Part shown: positions 25,146-34,073 of the stretch, in pieces
How positions within the stretch are numbered: the first letter of the stretch is position 1
How the letters are laid out: each line of letters opens with the position of its first letter
Assembly: GCA_028285215.1 (NCBI GenBank)
Contig: JANQPZ010000346.1
Coordinates: 1-59,975 of the forward strand
DNA: 59,975 nucleotides
Source: Rhodovibrionaceae bacterium
GTDB lineage: Bacteria; Pseudomonadota; Alphaproteobacteria; Kiloniellales; DSM-21159
Direction of reading: 5' to 3'
The notes under the pieces: model-generated
What the model saw: the letters and a program-made list of their open reading frames with translations, nothing else
Database searches by the model: none
Told to the model about the DNA's origin: nothing
Program-made: the position numbers and the translations under genes

Positions 25146-27487
25146 TCCGCGGCCTCGCGCCGGTCCGCTTGGGTCGCGTCGCGCATGGCGCGCCAGATCC
25201 GCTCCGGCGTTGCCGGCATGTCCAAGTGCGCGACGCCCAGCGGCCGCAGCGCGTCCAGCAGCGCATTGACGATCGCCGGTGGCGCACCGATCGCGCCGGC
25301 TTCTCCGGCGCCTTTCACGCCCAGAGGATTGGTGGTGCAGGGCATGTCTTCCACAAGCGTGATCTCGAAGTTGGGCGTGTCGTCCGCCCTGGGCATGGTG
25401 TAGTCCATGAAGCTGGCTGTGATGAGCTGGCCGTCGTCGTCGTAGACCGTGTGCTCCAGCAGCGCCTGGCCGATTCCCTGGGCCGTGCCGCCGTGAACCT
25501 GTCCAAGCGCCAACAGGGGATTCACTACCTTGCCGAAGTCGTCGACCACGACGTAGCGCAGGATGGCCACCGTTCCGGTCGCTTCGTCGATCTCCAGTTC
25601 AACGACGTGGCAGCCGTTCGGATAGGTCATGCCTTCGGCTTTGTAGTCCCCGGTTTCCTCGATGGGGCCGGCGATGTCCTCAGGCAGCTCTTCGCCATGC
25701 GTGGCGCGCGCGACCTCGGCAAGCGTTACCCGCTTGTCGGTTCCGGCGACGGTGAAGACCCCGTCGGCGAACTCCAGATCGGCGTCGGCCGCCTCCAGCA
25801 GGTGACCCGCAACCTTGCGGGCACGTGCGATCACCTTCTCGCCGGCACGCTCCGTTGCGACACCGCCCATCAGCAGGGAGCGGGAGCCACCGGTGCCGCC
25901 GCCGCGTTTGACCACGTCGGAGTCGCCCTGCACGAGACGCACTTTCTCGGGATCGATGCCCATCAGGTCGTTGAGGATCTGGGCATAGGCGGTGTGATGG
26001 CCCTGGCCGTTGGTCATGGTGCCGATCACGAGGGTGACGCCGCCATCCTCCTCCAGAGCGACCCGCGCCTCCTCGGCGCCGATGCCGCCGCAGGCCTCGA
26101 CATAGGAGGCGAGCCCGATGCCGCGATACTTGCCCCGGCTGCGTGCCTCCGCTTTGCGTGCGGCCACGCCGTCCCAGTCCGTCAGTTCCGTCGCCTGCTG
26201 CAGCAGTCTGGCCGGGTCGCCGGAGTCGTAGACCGGGCCCATACCGGTCTCGTAGGGCAGGTCCTCGGGACGGATGAAATTGCGCAGCCTGATCTCGCGG
26301 GCATCTACACCGATTTCGCGGGCGCAGGCTTCGACCAGTCGTTCCATGCAGTAGGCGGCCTCCGGCCGGCCGGCGCCGCGGTAGGCATCCACGGGTACGG
26401 TGTTGGTGAAGGCGCACTGGACTTCGGCGAAGATCGCCGGGATCCTGTAGAGGCCGGAGTACATCTGCGTGCTTGCGCCGGTCGGGATGTACGGCCCGAA
26501 GTTGGACAGATAGGCGCCCAGGTTCGCCTTTGTCTCGACGCGGATGCCGAGGAATCGACCGTTCTGGTCCATCGCCATCTCGGCGACGGTTCTGTGGTCG
26601 CGGCCCTGGATGTCTGACTGAAAGGACTCCGTGCGCTCGCCGACCCAGCGGACCGGGCGGCCCAGCCGGCGTGCCGCCAGCAGGACCAGCACCTGTTCGG
26701 CGTAGCAGAAGATCTTCATCCCGAAGCCGCCGCCCACGTCGGGCGTCACGATCCGGACCTTGTCCTTGGTCGTGCCCAGGATGTCTTCGGCCAGTTGGCT
26801 GTGCAGCCGGAAGATCCCCTGGCTCGGCGTGGTCAGGGTAAAGTGCGCGTTCGCCGTGTCGTACTCGCCGATGGCCACCCGCGGTTCCATCGAGTTCACG
26901 ACCAGGCGGTTGTTGACGATCTCGATCCGTGCCGTCCGCTCGGCCGTGGCGAAGGCGGCCTCGGCGGCTGCCCGGTCGCCGTGTTCCCAGGTGATGGCGA
27001 GGTTGCCTGGAGCTTCGCTGTGCAGCTCTGGCGCGCCGGGCGTCAGGGCTGCGGCGGCGTCGGTCACGGCTGGCTTGTCGTCGTAGTCGACGACGACCAG
27101 CTCTGCCGCCTCCACCGCTTGGGCGTAGGTCTCGGCGATGACCACCGCGACGGGATCGCCGACATGCCGCACGACCCCTCGTGCCAGGACCGGGTGGGGC
27201 GGTTGCTTCACTTCGCCGTCGCGGCCCTGCATCTTGGCGAGGACCGGAATGTCCCCGATGTCCTCGGCCGCCAGGTCTTCCGCCGTGAGGATCAACAGGA
27301 CTCCAGGCAAGTCCTTGGCGTCGCCCGTGTCGATGCCGGAGATCTCGGCGTGGGCCAAGGGGCTGCGGACGACCGCCATGTAGGCCTGGTCCGGCAGGTG
27401 AATGTCGTCGGTATAGCGCGCGTGACCTGTCAGGAACCGCCTGTCCTCGACACGAGTGATGCCTTGGCCTCTGCCGAACTGGCCCAT
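25142..27487 (-). CDS. Xanthine dehydrogenase-family molybdopterin subunit (form II CoxL-like)
   Basis: A 781-residue large subunit of the molybdenum hydroxylase family. The N-terminal GRGQGITRVEDRRFLTGHARYTDD and the motif AYRGAGRPEA near residue 367 place it with form II CoxL-like proteins; the AYxCSFR loop of true form I CO dehydrogenase is absent. The active-site base glutamate is in KGAGEAG near residue 724. The family normally works with a FAD (CoxM-like) and a 2Fe-2S (CoxS-like) subunit, and neither is in this window, so this one is orphaned or its partners are elsewhere. ATG at 27487 has AGGAGA upstream; in-frame sequence further upstream is not coding. The substrate is unknown. Confidence 0.92.
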   Translation of the reverse strand: MGQFGRGQGITRVEDRRFLTGHARYTDDIHLPDQAYMAVVRSPLAHAEISGIDTGDAKDLPGVLLILTAEDLAAEDIGDIPVLAKMQGRDGEVKQPPHPVLARGVVRHVGDPVAVVIAETYAQAVEAAELVVVDYDDKPAVTDAAAALTPGAPELHSEAPGNLAITWEHGDRAAAEAAFATAERTARIEIVNNRLVVNSMEPRVAIGEYDTANAHFTLTTPSQGIFRLHSQLAEDILGTTKDKVRIVTPDVGGGFGMKIFCYAEQVLVLLAARRLGRPVRWVGERTESFQSDIQGRDHRTVAEMAMDQNGRFLGIRVETKANLGAYLSNFGPYIPTGASTQMYSGLYRIPAIFAEVQCAFTNTVPVDAYRGAGRPEAAYCMERLVEACAREIGVDAREIRLRNFIRPEDLPYETGMGPVYDSGDPARLLQQATELTDWDGVAARKAEARSRGKYRGIGLASYVEACGGIGAEEARVALEEDGGVTLVIGTMTNGQGHHTAYAQILNDLMGIDPEKVRLVQGDSDVVKRGGGTGGSRSLLMGGVATERAGEKVIARARKVAGHLLEAADADLEFADGVFTVAGTDKRVTLAEVARATHGEELPEDIAGPIEETGDYKAEGMTYPNGCHVVELEIDEATGTVAILRYVVVDDFGKVVNPLLALGQVHGGTAQGIGQALLEHTVYDDDGQLITASFMDYTMPRADDTPNFEITLVEDMPCTTNPLGVKGAGEAGAIGAPPAIVNALLDALRPLGVAHLDMPATPERIWRAMRDATQADRREAAE

Positions 27488-27651
27488 ACCGAACTCTCCT
27501 GTTGTTTTGCGCTGTCTTGGGCGACACCCGCAATCTTGAGCGCTGCGGATCATAGGCAAGGCGCAGGGTAGCGGGAAGGGGCGGAAGCGTGCACCGCAGC
27601 ATCGCAAGGCTCTTGCCACCCGGTCGCAAATGGATCGGGAGCGGAATCGTC

Positions 27652-27680
27652 TTGAAACGCCTCTCTTGGTGTCAAATATA
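27652..27680 (+). promoter_or_regulatory. Possible mrp operon promoter
   Basis: TTGAAA (27652-27657) and AATATA (27675-27680) are spaced by 17 bases; this is the only AT-rich patch in the gap. It would give a leader of about 245 bases before mrpA. Confidence 0.4.
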
Positions 27681-27776
27681 CCGCGCAACACGCGGGAGAA
27701 TTCGCGCGGGGGCGTGCCGGCGTTTCGCGCTGGCGAAAACTCAGCCGAAAGGCGGACAGGTTTGCCCGGGGGCAGA
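27681..27776 (+). ncRNA. Hairpin-rich leader RNA candidate upstream of mrpA
   Basis: Four local stem-loops follow the putative promoter: CCGCG-CAACA-CGCGG (27681-27695); GTTTCGC-GCTG-GCGAAAAC with one bulge (27722-27740); GCC-GAAA-GGC with a GNRA tetraloop, extendable across an A-G mismatch (27741-27756); TGCC-CGGG-GGCA (27763-27774, extendable by two pairs). The array suggests a structured 5-prime leader, possibly a cis-regulator, but it does not match any riboswitch consensus that I recognise. Confidence 0.3.
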
Positions 27777-27932
27777 TCGGATCGGGTTCGGATCATGCGA
27801 TGGCTTGGTCCGGGTCCGTGAAGGCCGCTCTCAGGTGCGGGCCACGAGGATGCTGCGGTCAACGCGGCGGCTGGAAGGTTGCGTTCAAGCGACCGGCCGG
27901 CTTCAGGTAGGGACGGGGAGACGGGTTCTAGG

Positions 27933-30248
27933 ATGGCTGCCGCCAGCAAGGCTGACGCGCCGGTGCCGCTATTTTCGCGGCTTATCGTGCTGTTGCCGGC
28001 TACGCTCTTTGTTTGGTTCTTGACCTTCCTTCCGGAGGTCTCGGGCGGGGCGGTGCTGACCTGGAAGGTTTCCTGGATCCCGCAGCTCGGTATCGACCTC
28101 TCCTTCATGGTAGATGGGCTGAGCCTGCTGTTCGCCCTGCTGATCACCGGCATCGGCAGTTTCATCCTGCTCTATGCAAGCGACTACATGCGCGGCTACC
28201 CGCAGGTCGGCCGCTTTACGCTGTTCCTGGTCAGCTTCATGCTGGCGATGCTCGGACTGGTGCTGTCCGATAACCTGATCGCGCTGTTCGTGTTCTGGGA
28301 ACTGACGACGATCACGTCGTTCCTGCTGATCGGCTACACCCACGAAGACGCTGCTGCCCGCCGTTCCGCCTTGCAAGGGCTCTTCGTCACTGGCGCCGGC
28401 GGGCTGGCGATGCTGGCGGGGTTCATCCTGTTGGGGCAGGCGGCCGGTACCTACAGCCTGTCGGAGATCCTGGCCAACCCCGATGCCCTGCGCGGCCATG
28501 CGGACTATCTGCCGATCCTGATCCTGGTGCTCTGCGGCGCCTTCACCAAGTCGGCGCAGTTCCCCTTCCACTTCTGGCTGCCGAACGCCATGGCGGCGCC
28601 GACCCCGGTCTCCGCCTATCTGCACTCGGCCACCATGGTGAAGGCCGGCGTGTTCCTGCTGGCGCGTTTCACCCCGGTGCTGGGCGACACCGAGGTCTGG
28701 ATGGCGACGCTGACCATCTTTGGCGCCGTCACCACGGTCTATGCCTCGATCATCGCCTTGACGCGAACCGATCTGAAGCAGGTGCTGGCCTACACCACGG
28801 TGATGGCGTTGGGCGCCTGCGTCATGTTCCTGGGCGCGCCGACGCGTGCCGAAGGCGGCGATCCCTCGATCGGTCTGATCGCCGCCGTCACCTTCATCTT
28901 CGTTCACGCGCTCTACAAGGCCGCGCTCTTCATGGTGGCGGGCAACATCGATCATGAAGCCGGCACCCGCGAGCTGAGCCGGCTCGGCGGGCTGCGGCGG
29001 GCGATGCCCTGGACCTTCGCCGCCGCCGCGCTGGCCGGACTGTCCATGGCCGGTTTGCCGCCTTTTGTCGGCTTCATCGGCAAGGAGCTGCTCTACAAGG
29101 GCGCGCTCGCCTGGCCGGCCGAGCCCTACATCGCCGTCGCCGCCATTGTCGCGGCCAAGGTGATGATGGTCACGGTGGCGTTGCTGGTGGCGGTTCTGCC
29201 GTTCTTCGGGGCGCAGCGCGACCTGCCCAAGCGTCCGCACGAAGCGCCGATCACGATGTGGATCGGCCCCATCGTGCTGGGCGTGATAGCGCTGTTCGGC
29301 GGGCTGCTGCCCGATCTGACGGCCGAAACGCTGCTGCTGCCGGCCGCGGCGGCGGTCATGGGCTATCAGCCGGACTACGAGGTGAAGCTGTGGCACGGCG
29401 TCAACATCCCGCTGATCCTCTCCGGGATCACCGTGGCGACGGGTGCCTTGATCTACGCGAAGCGGGCCACCCTCCTGGCGGCTTTGTCCCGCGGCGTTGC
29501 GGCGCTGCCGCTGACCGGCGACCGGGCCTACGACAAGGTCATGGTCTGGCTGGCCGAGTTCGCCGCTTGGCAGACGCGCTGGCTGCAGGGGGGCGTCCAG
29601 CGTCGCTACATCCTGGTCGTCTTCATGACGCTCGGCGCCGCGCTGGCGGTGACCATCCTCGTCAGGGACGCTCTGGTCTGGCCGCTGCCACAGGTCTCGG
29701 CCAACTTCGTGGAGTGGGGCGTGGCGGCATTGATCGTGGCGGCGACGATCTCCACCTTGCTGGCCGACTCGCGCCTGCTCGCGATCTGTTCGCTGGGTGT
29801 GGTCGGCGCCGGCGTGGCCTTGATCTTCCTTCTGTTCGGCGCGCCCGACGTGGCCATGACCCAGCTTCTGGTCGAGACGCTGGTGGTGGTGATCGTCGCC
29901 ATCGTGCTGCTGAAGCTGCCCGACTTCCGGGGAGAGAAACGCCCCACGAGCGCCGGCCGGGTACGCGACGCGCTGGTGGCCGGGGTGGTCGGCGTCTGCA
30001 CCACCCTGATCGTACTCTCGGTGACGGCGCAGCCGCCGCAGCGAGCGATCACCGACTATTTCGAAGAGAACTCGGTGCCCGGCGGTTTCGGCCGGAACAT
30101 CGTCAACGTCATCCTGGTGGATTTTCGCGCGCTGGATACGCTGGGTGAGGTTGCCGTCGTGGCGGTCGCGGGGGTGGCGGCCTATGCCCTGATCATGCTG
30201 CGGCCGCGCCGGCGGAGCGGGAAGCGGGGCGAGGAGACCGGCACATGA
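27933..30248 (+). CDS. mrpA: Mrp Na+/H+ antiporter subunit A
   Basis: The largest subunit of the seven-part Mrp cation/proton antiporter, related to NuoL/NuoN of complex I. The 771 residues contain a proton-antiporter domain with the key Glu in [15 protein letters not shown], the Lys in [14 protein letters not shown] and [19 protein letters not shown], then a C-terminal DUF4040/MrpB-like region ([25 protein letters not shown]). The chosen ATG puts the first hydrophobic helix about 15 residues in; 18 more residues are possible from an upstream start. It overlaps mrpB as ATGA. The complex sits in the inner membrane and supports Na+ and pH homeostasis, consistent with a salt-adapted organism. 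Confidence 0.96.
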   Translation: MAAASKADAPVPLFSRLIVLLPATLFVWFLTFLPEVSGGAVLTWKVSWIPQLGIDLSFMVDGLSLLFALLITGIGSFILLYASDYMRGYPQVGRFTLFLVSFMLAMLGLVLSDNLIALFVFWELTTITSFLLIGYTHEDAAARRSALQGLFVTGAGGLAMLAGFILLGQAAGTYSLSEILANPDALRGHADYLPILILVLCGAFTKSAQFPFHFWLPNAMAAPTPVSAYLHSATMVKAGVFLLARFTPVLGDTEVWMATLTIFGAVTTVYASIIALTRTDLKQVLAYTTVMALGACVMFLGAPTRAEGGDPSIGLIAAVTFIFVHALYKAALFMVAGNIDHEAGTRELSRLGGLRRAMPWTFAAAALAGLSMAGLPPFVGFIGKELLYKGALAWPAEPYIAVAAIVAAKVMMVTVALLVAVLPFFGAQRDLPKRPHEAPITMWIGPIVLGVIALFGGLLPDLTAETLLLPAAAAVMGYQPDYEVKLWHGVNIPLILSGITVATGALIYAKRATLLAALSRGVAALPLTGDRAYDKVMVWLAEFAAWQTRWLQGGVQRRYILVVFMTLGAALAVTILVRDALVWPLPQVSANFVEWGVAALIVAATISTLLADSRLLAICSLGVVGAGVALIFLLFGAPDVAMTQLLVETLVVVIVAIVLLKLPDFRGEKRPTSAGRVRDALVAGVVGVCTTLIVLSVTAQPPQRAITDYFEENSVPGGFGRNIVNVILVDFRALDTLGEVAVVAVAGVAAYALIMLRPRRRSGKRGEETGT

Positions 30249-30688
30249 ACTCCCTGATCCTACGCGAGGCCACACGCCTGCTGGTCGCCCTGATGCTGCT
30301 CTTCTCCATCTTCATGCTGCTGCGCGGCCACAACGAGCCCGGCGGCGGCTTCATCGGCGGTTTGATCGCCGCCATTGCCTTCGCGCTCTACGCCCTGGCG
30401 ACGGATGCCCAGGCGGTGCGCAAGGCGCTGCGTGCCGACCCAAGGGTGATTGCCGCCGTCGGCCTAGGCCTCGCCATCGGCTCCGGCTTTCTGGCGCTTC
30501 TGGAGCCGGCGCCCTTCCTGACCGGCCAATGGACGACCGTCGGGGACTTCAAGGCCGGCACGCCGCTGCCCTTCGATATCGGTGTCTACCTGGTGGTGGT
30601 GGGCGCCGTGCTGACCATCGTGCTCGGCATCAAGGAACAGCAGGCGGACGTCGAGGACGATCCGGTCGAGCCGGAGGACAGGCGCTGA
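30245..30688 (+). CDS. mrpB: Mrp Na+/H+ antiporter subunit B
   Basis: A 147-residue MnhB-domain membrane protein with four helices. The family motif [14 protein letters not shown] follows the first helix, and the loop [27 protein letters not shown] before the last helix is typical. Start and stop overlap with both neighbours (ATGA with mrpA, TGATG with mrpC). Confidence 0.95.
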   Translation: MNSLILREATRLLVALMLLFSIFMLLRGHNEPGGGFIGGLIAAIAFALYALATDAQAVRKALRADPRVIAAVGLGLAIGSGFLALLEPAPFLTGQWTTVGDFKAGTPLPFDIGVYLVVVGAVLTIVLGIKEQQADVEDDPVEPEDRR

Positions 30689-31089
30689 TGGAGCCGATCG
30701 TCGCGGTACTGGTCGGCGTGCTGATGGCCGCCAGCGTGTATCTCATGCTGAGCCGCAATCTGGTGCGTTTCGTGTTCGGCCTGGTGCTGATCTCCAACGC
30801 CGCCAACCTGCTGATCTTCGCCGGCGGCGGGCTGACCCGCGCCGCGCCGCCGCTGATCGCCAGCGGCGCCGACTTGCCCGCCTCCGGCGTGGCGAACGCG
30901 CTGCCGCAGGCTCTGATCCTGACCGCAATCGTGATTTCCTTCGGCTTGCTGGCCTTCGCGTTGGTGCTGGCCTTCCGCGCTTATCAGGAGCTTGAGACGG
31001 TGGACACCGATGCCATGCGCGTGGCCGAGCCGAGGGAGGACGCCGCAGAGCTCGAGGAGACGCCGCGTTCGGGAGACCGCACCGTATGA
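30688..31089 (+). CDS. mrpC: Mrp Na+/H+ antiporter subunit C
   Basis: A 133-residue NuoK-like subunit with three helices. Family patterns seen are VYLMLSRNLVRFVFGLVLISNAANLLIF and ALPQALILTAIVISFGLLAFALVLAFR. The acidic C-terminal tail is soluble. The ATG overlaps the mrpB stop by one base (TGATG), which sets the start; the stop overlaps mrpD as ATGA. Confidence 0.95.
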   Translation: MEPIVAVLVGVLMAASVYLMLSRNLVRFVFGLVLISNAANLLIFAGGGLTRAAPPLIASGADLPASGVANALPQALILTAIVISFGLLAFALVLAFRAYQELETVDTDAMRVAEPREDAAELEETPRSGDRTV

Positions 31090-32642
31090 GTTGGTTGCTG
31101 GTTCTTCCGATTATCCTGCCGATGATCGCTGCCGTGGTCGGGTTCGTTCTGCGCGGCAATCTGGTGGCGCAACGCGTCGTCAGTCTGGCCGCCGCCCTGG
31201 GGCTCCTGGGCCTCTCGATCGCGCTGATGGCCGCGGTTTGGCAGGAAGGCGTCGTGGCGGCTCAGATGGGCGATTGGCCTGCCCCCTTCGGCATCACGCT
31301 GGTCGCCGATCACCTCAGCGCCGTGATGGTGCTGATCTCCGCCATCATCGGTGTGGCGACCGTCGTCTATGCCTTCGGCGACGTCGGCGACAAGGCGGTG
31401 ACCTACGGTTTCCACCCGCTGCTGCATGCTTTGCTGTGCGGTGTGTGCGGCGCCTTTCTGACCGGCGACCTCTTCAACCTCTACGTCTGGTTCGAGGTGA
31501 TGCTGATCGCCTCCTTCGCGCTGCTGGTGCTCGGCGGGCGGCGCGCGCAGCTGGACGGCGCGGTCAAGTACGTGGCGCTCAATCTGATCGCCACCATTCT
31601 GTTTCTCGGTGGTATCGGCCTGCTCTACGGCCTGACCGGTACGCTCAACATGGCGGATCTCCATATCCGCTTGCAGGAGGTCGAGAACCAGGGCCTGGTC
31701 ACCGTCGTGGCGGTGATGTTCATCGTCGCCTTCGGCATCAAATCGGCCGTCTTCCCGCTGTTCTTCTGGCTGCCGGCCAGCTACCACACGCCGAAGGTGG
31801 CGGTCTCGGCGATCTTTTCCGGCCTGCTGACCAAGGTCGGCGTCTATGCGCTGATTCGCTGCTTCACGCTGATCTTTACCGGTGACGTCGGCTATACCCA
31901 CGAGATCCTCTTGTGGATCGCCGGACTGACGATGGTGACGGGCGTGCTGGGCGCCGCGGCGCAGAACGAGCTGCGGCGGATCCTCTCGTTCCACATCATC
32001 AGCCAGATCGGCTACATGATCCTCGGTCTGGCGCTCTATACGCCGCTGGGGATCGTGGGTTCGGTCTTCTATCTGGTTCACCACATCATCGTGAAAGCGA
32101 ATCTCTTCTTCGTCTCGGGCGTGGTCAACCGGGTCGCCGGGTCTTTCGAATTGAGCCGCCTGGGCGACCTCTATCGCTATCACCCGCTGATCGCGGTCCT
32201 GTTCTTCATCCCTGCTTTCTCGCTGGCCGGCTTTCCGCCGCTGTCGGGGTTCTGGGCCAAGTTCGTGCTGGTGCAGGCCTCACTCGAGGTGGAGGGCTAC
32301 GTCATCGCAGCCGTGGCCCTGGTGGTCGGCCTCCTGACCATCTATTCCATGACCAAGATCTGGCTGAACGCCTTCTGGAAGGCGCGGCCGGCCGAAGCCG
32401 GTCCGCCGCCGCCGCCCCTGTCCGGCCTGCAGCGCTGGTGCCTGATCGGGCCGATCGCGGTGCTGGCGGCCATGACCGTGACCATCGGCCTGTTCGTCGA
32501 GCCCTTCTACCAGTTGGCGGAACGCTCGGCGGAAGAACTGCTCAACCCGCAGCCCTACGTGGCGGCGGTTCTGGGCGAAGAAGGGCTTGCGCGCATGACG
32601 GCACTGTCGCTTGCGGGCGAGGAAGCGGGAGTGGAGCCATGA
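31086..32642 (+). CDS. mrpD: Mrp Na+/H+ antiporter subunit D
   Basis: A 518-residue NuoN/NuoM-like antiporter subunit with about fourteen helices. The proton-channel residues appear in WFEVMLIASFALLVLG (Glu) and FGIKSAVFPLFFWLPASYHTPKVAVSAIFSGLLTKVG (two Lys). Overlaps mrpC and mrpE by four bases each (ATGA), so translation is coupled along the operon. Confidence 0.96.
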   Translation: MSWLLVLPIILPMIAAVVGFVLRGNLVAQRVVSLAAALGLLGLSIALMAAVWQEGVVAAQMGDWPAPFGITLVADHLSAVMVLISAIIGVATVVYAFGDVGDKAVTYGFHPLLHALLCGVCGAFLTGDLFNLYVWFEVMLIASFALLVLGGRRAQLDGAVKYVALNLIATILFLGGIGLLYGLTGTLNMADLHIRLQEVENQGLVTVVAVMFIVAFGIKSAVFPLFFWLPASYHTPKVAVSAIFSGLLTKVGVYALIRCFTLIFTGDVGYTHEILLWIAGLTMVTGVLGAAAQNELRRILSFHIISQIGYMILGLALYTPLGIVGSVFYLVHHIIVKANLFFVSGVVNRVAGSFELSRLGDLYRYHPLIAVLFFIPAFSLAGFPPLSGFWAKFVLVQASLEVEGYVIAAVALVVGLLTIYSMTKIWLNAFWKARPAEAGPPPPPLSGLQRWCLIGPIAVLAAMTVTIGLFVEPFYQLAERSAEELLNPQPYVAAVLGEEGLARMTALSLAGEEAGVEP

Positions 32643-33112
32643 ACCTCTTCGTGCTCAACATGCTCTTGGCGATCGGGTGGTGCGCTCTCTTCGCCGACTT
32701 CACGCTGATGAACCTGGCGATCGGGTTCGTCATGGGGTTTGCCGCGCTCTGGGTCGCCAGCCCGCTGTTCGACGGCACCGGCTATTTCGGGCGGGTGTTG
32801 CGCCTGATCCGGCTGGGCGGCTACTTCCTCTACGAACTCGTGGTCTCCAGCCTGCAGGTGGTTTGGGACGTGATCACCCCGGTTCACAAGTCGCGCCCGG
32901 GCATCATCGCCGTTCCTCTCGACGTGCAGGATCCGGCTCAGATCGCGGTGCTGGCCAATCTGATTTCGTTGACGCCCGGCACCCTCAGCCTCGATGTCAG
33001 CGACGACAAGTCCGTGCTCTACGTCCACGGCATGTTCGTAGACGATCCGGATGCCCTGCGCCGGGATATCAAGGCCGGCATGGAGCGTAAGGTCATGGAG
33101 GCGATGCAGTGA
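32639..33112 (+). CDS. mrpE: Mrp Na+/H+ antiporter subunit E
   Basis: A 157-residue MnhE-domain protein. Two or three N-terminal helices (NMLLAIGWCALFADFTLMNLAIGFVMGFAALW) are followed by YELVVSSLQVVWDVITP and the cytoplasmic part with NLISLTPGTLSLDVSDD, the family signature. ATGA overlap with mrpD fixes the start; the stop overlaps the GTG of mrpF. Confidence 0.95.
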   Translation: MNLFVLNMLLAIGWCALFADFTLMNLAIGFVMGFAALWVASPLFDGTGYFGRVLRLIRLGGYFLYELVVSSLQVVWDVITPVHKSRPGIIAVPLDVQDPAQIAVLANLISLTPGTLSLDVSDDKSVLYVHGMFVDDPDALRRDIKAGMERKVMEAMQ

Positions 33113-33444
33113 GCGGCCTGGGCGATCACGCGCCGGTTCTGGCCTGGGCGATCGACATCACGGCCCTGCTGATGCTGATCGCCATCGCCCTGTCTTTCCT
33201 GCGTCTGGTGCGCGGTCCCACCTTGCCGGATCGGGTCGTGGCGCTTGACCTCATCACCATCATAACCGTCGGCTTCGTCGGTCTCTTTGCCATCGCCAGC
33301 GACGTTTCCGCCTTCCTCGACGTGGCGATCGGGCTGGCGCTGGTGGCCTTTCTCGCTACCGTGGCCTTCGCCTGGTATGCCGACCGGCGAGCCGCGCAGT
33401 TCGGCCAGGAGGGCGAGCTGCACGACCGGGAGGGCGACCGCTGA
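33109..33444 (+). CDS. mrpF: Mrp Na+/H+ antiporter subunit F
   Basis: A 111-residue MnhF subunit with three helices; the motif LRLVRGPTLPDRVVALDLI after the first helix is the family hallmark, followed by FLDVAIGLALVAFLATVAFAWY. A GTG start overlaps the mrpE stop as GTGA. The tail is charged. Confidence 0.94.
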   Translation: MSGLGDHAPVLAWAIDITALLMLIAIALSFLRLVRGPTLPDRVVALDLITIITVGFVGLFAIASDVSAFLDVAIGLALVAFLATVAFAWYADRRAAQFGQEGELHDREGDR

Positions 33445-33791
33445 TGCTCAACGACCTGATCGTCGCACTACTGCTGCTGTCGGGCGGGTTTTTCGTCTTC
33501 GTCGCCGGCCTCGGGATCCTGCGCCTGCCGGACGTTCTGATCCGCATGCACGCCTCGACCAAGGCCGGGACGCTGGGTGCCGGTCTCATCTTTGCGGCGC
33601 TCGCGGTTCACTTCGCCGATACGGTCAGCATCTCCTTTTCGATCCTGACCATTCTCTTTTTGCTGATCACCGCTCCGGTCGCCGCCCACGCCATCGGCCG
33701 CGCCGCCTACCGCATGGGCGTTCCCCTGTCCGACCGCACCCAGCTCGACGAATGGCAGGGGCGCTATGGGCCGAAAGGCAAGCGCAAGTAG
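33444..33791 (+). CDS. mrpG: Mrp Na+/H+ antiporter subunit G
   Basis: A 115-residue MnhG subunit with three helices; GLGILRLPDVLIRMHASTKAGTLGAGLI is characteristic. It starts on the last base of the mrpF stop (TGATG) and closes a complete mrpABCDEFG operon. No terminator is evident after it; the following 280 bases turn strongly AT-rich. Confidence 0.94.
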   Translation: MLNDLIVALLLLSGGFFVFVAGLGILRLPDVLIRMHASTKAGTLGAGLIFAALAVHFADTVSISFSILTILFLLITAPVAAHAIGRAAYRMGVPLSDRTQLDEWQGRYGPKGKRK

Positions 33792-34073
33792 GCGGTTCTC
33801 TGAGGCTCAAGCGTACCAGAGTGCCGCTCGAGCAATGACCTTCACCATGTCGGAAAACTATCTGCTCGTCGACGCTTCGCTGGTCGACGTTACGGCAGAC
33901 TCTCGCAGTCGCCACCTACGAGTCAAAATCAATCAGTACATAGTACAAAATATCTCCCTCTCAATTTTCAGGGGTTATTTGCGTGTGAGCGAATGTTGTC
34001 AACTCTACCTAAAATAATATTGTTCAAAACATTATAAACTATAGATGGGCATTTAGAGTATTTTTTAGAAATT
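33792..34073. other. AT-rich gap before the chemoreceptor gene
   Basis: About 280 bases with no supported gene. From about 33930 the sequence is strongly AT-rich (runs such as AAAATAATATTG and TATAAACTATAG) and probably holds the chemoreceptor promoter. This sharp change from the GC-rich mrp operon marks the left edge of the accessory region. Confidence 0.5.

Larger units (their letters stand above)
27488..27932. other. Divergent intergenic region with the mrp leader
   Basis: 445 bases without a recognisable gene between the CoxL-like gene and mrpA. It holds a possible mrp promoter and a run of hairpins (both listed separately), then about 150 bases in which I see no clear structure. Confidence 0.6.

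Noticed and set aside
27969-30275. 768-residue open frame antisense to mrpA
   Set aside because: The product is a His/Gln/Arg/Gly-rich shadow of a membrane-protein gene; mrpA is certain.
33766-34017. 83-residue open frame bridging the end of mrpG and the AT-rich gap
   Set aside because: It overlaps mrpG in another frame, has no ribosome site at its likely internal ATG, and shows no recognisable motif. A remnant of a former gene cannot be excluded.
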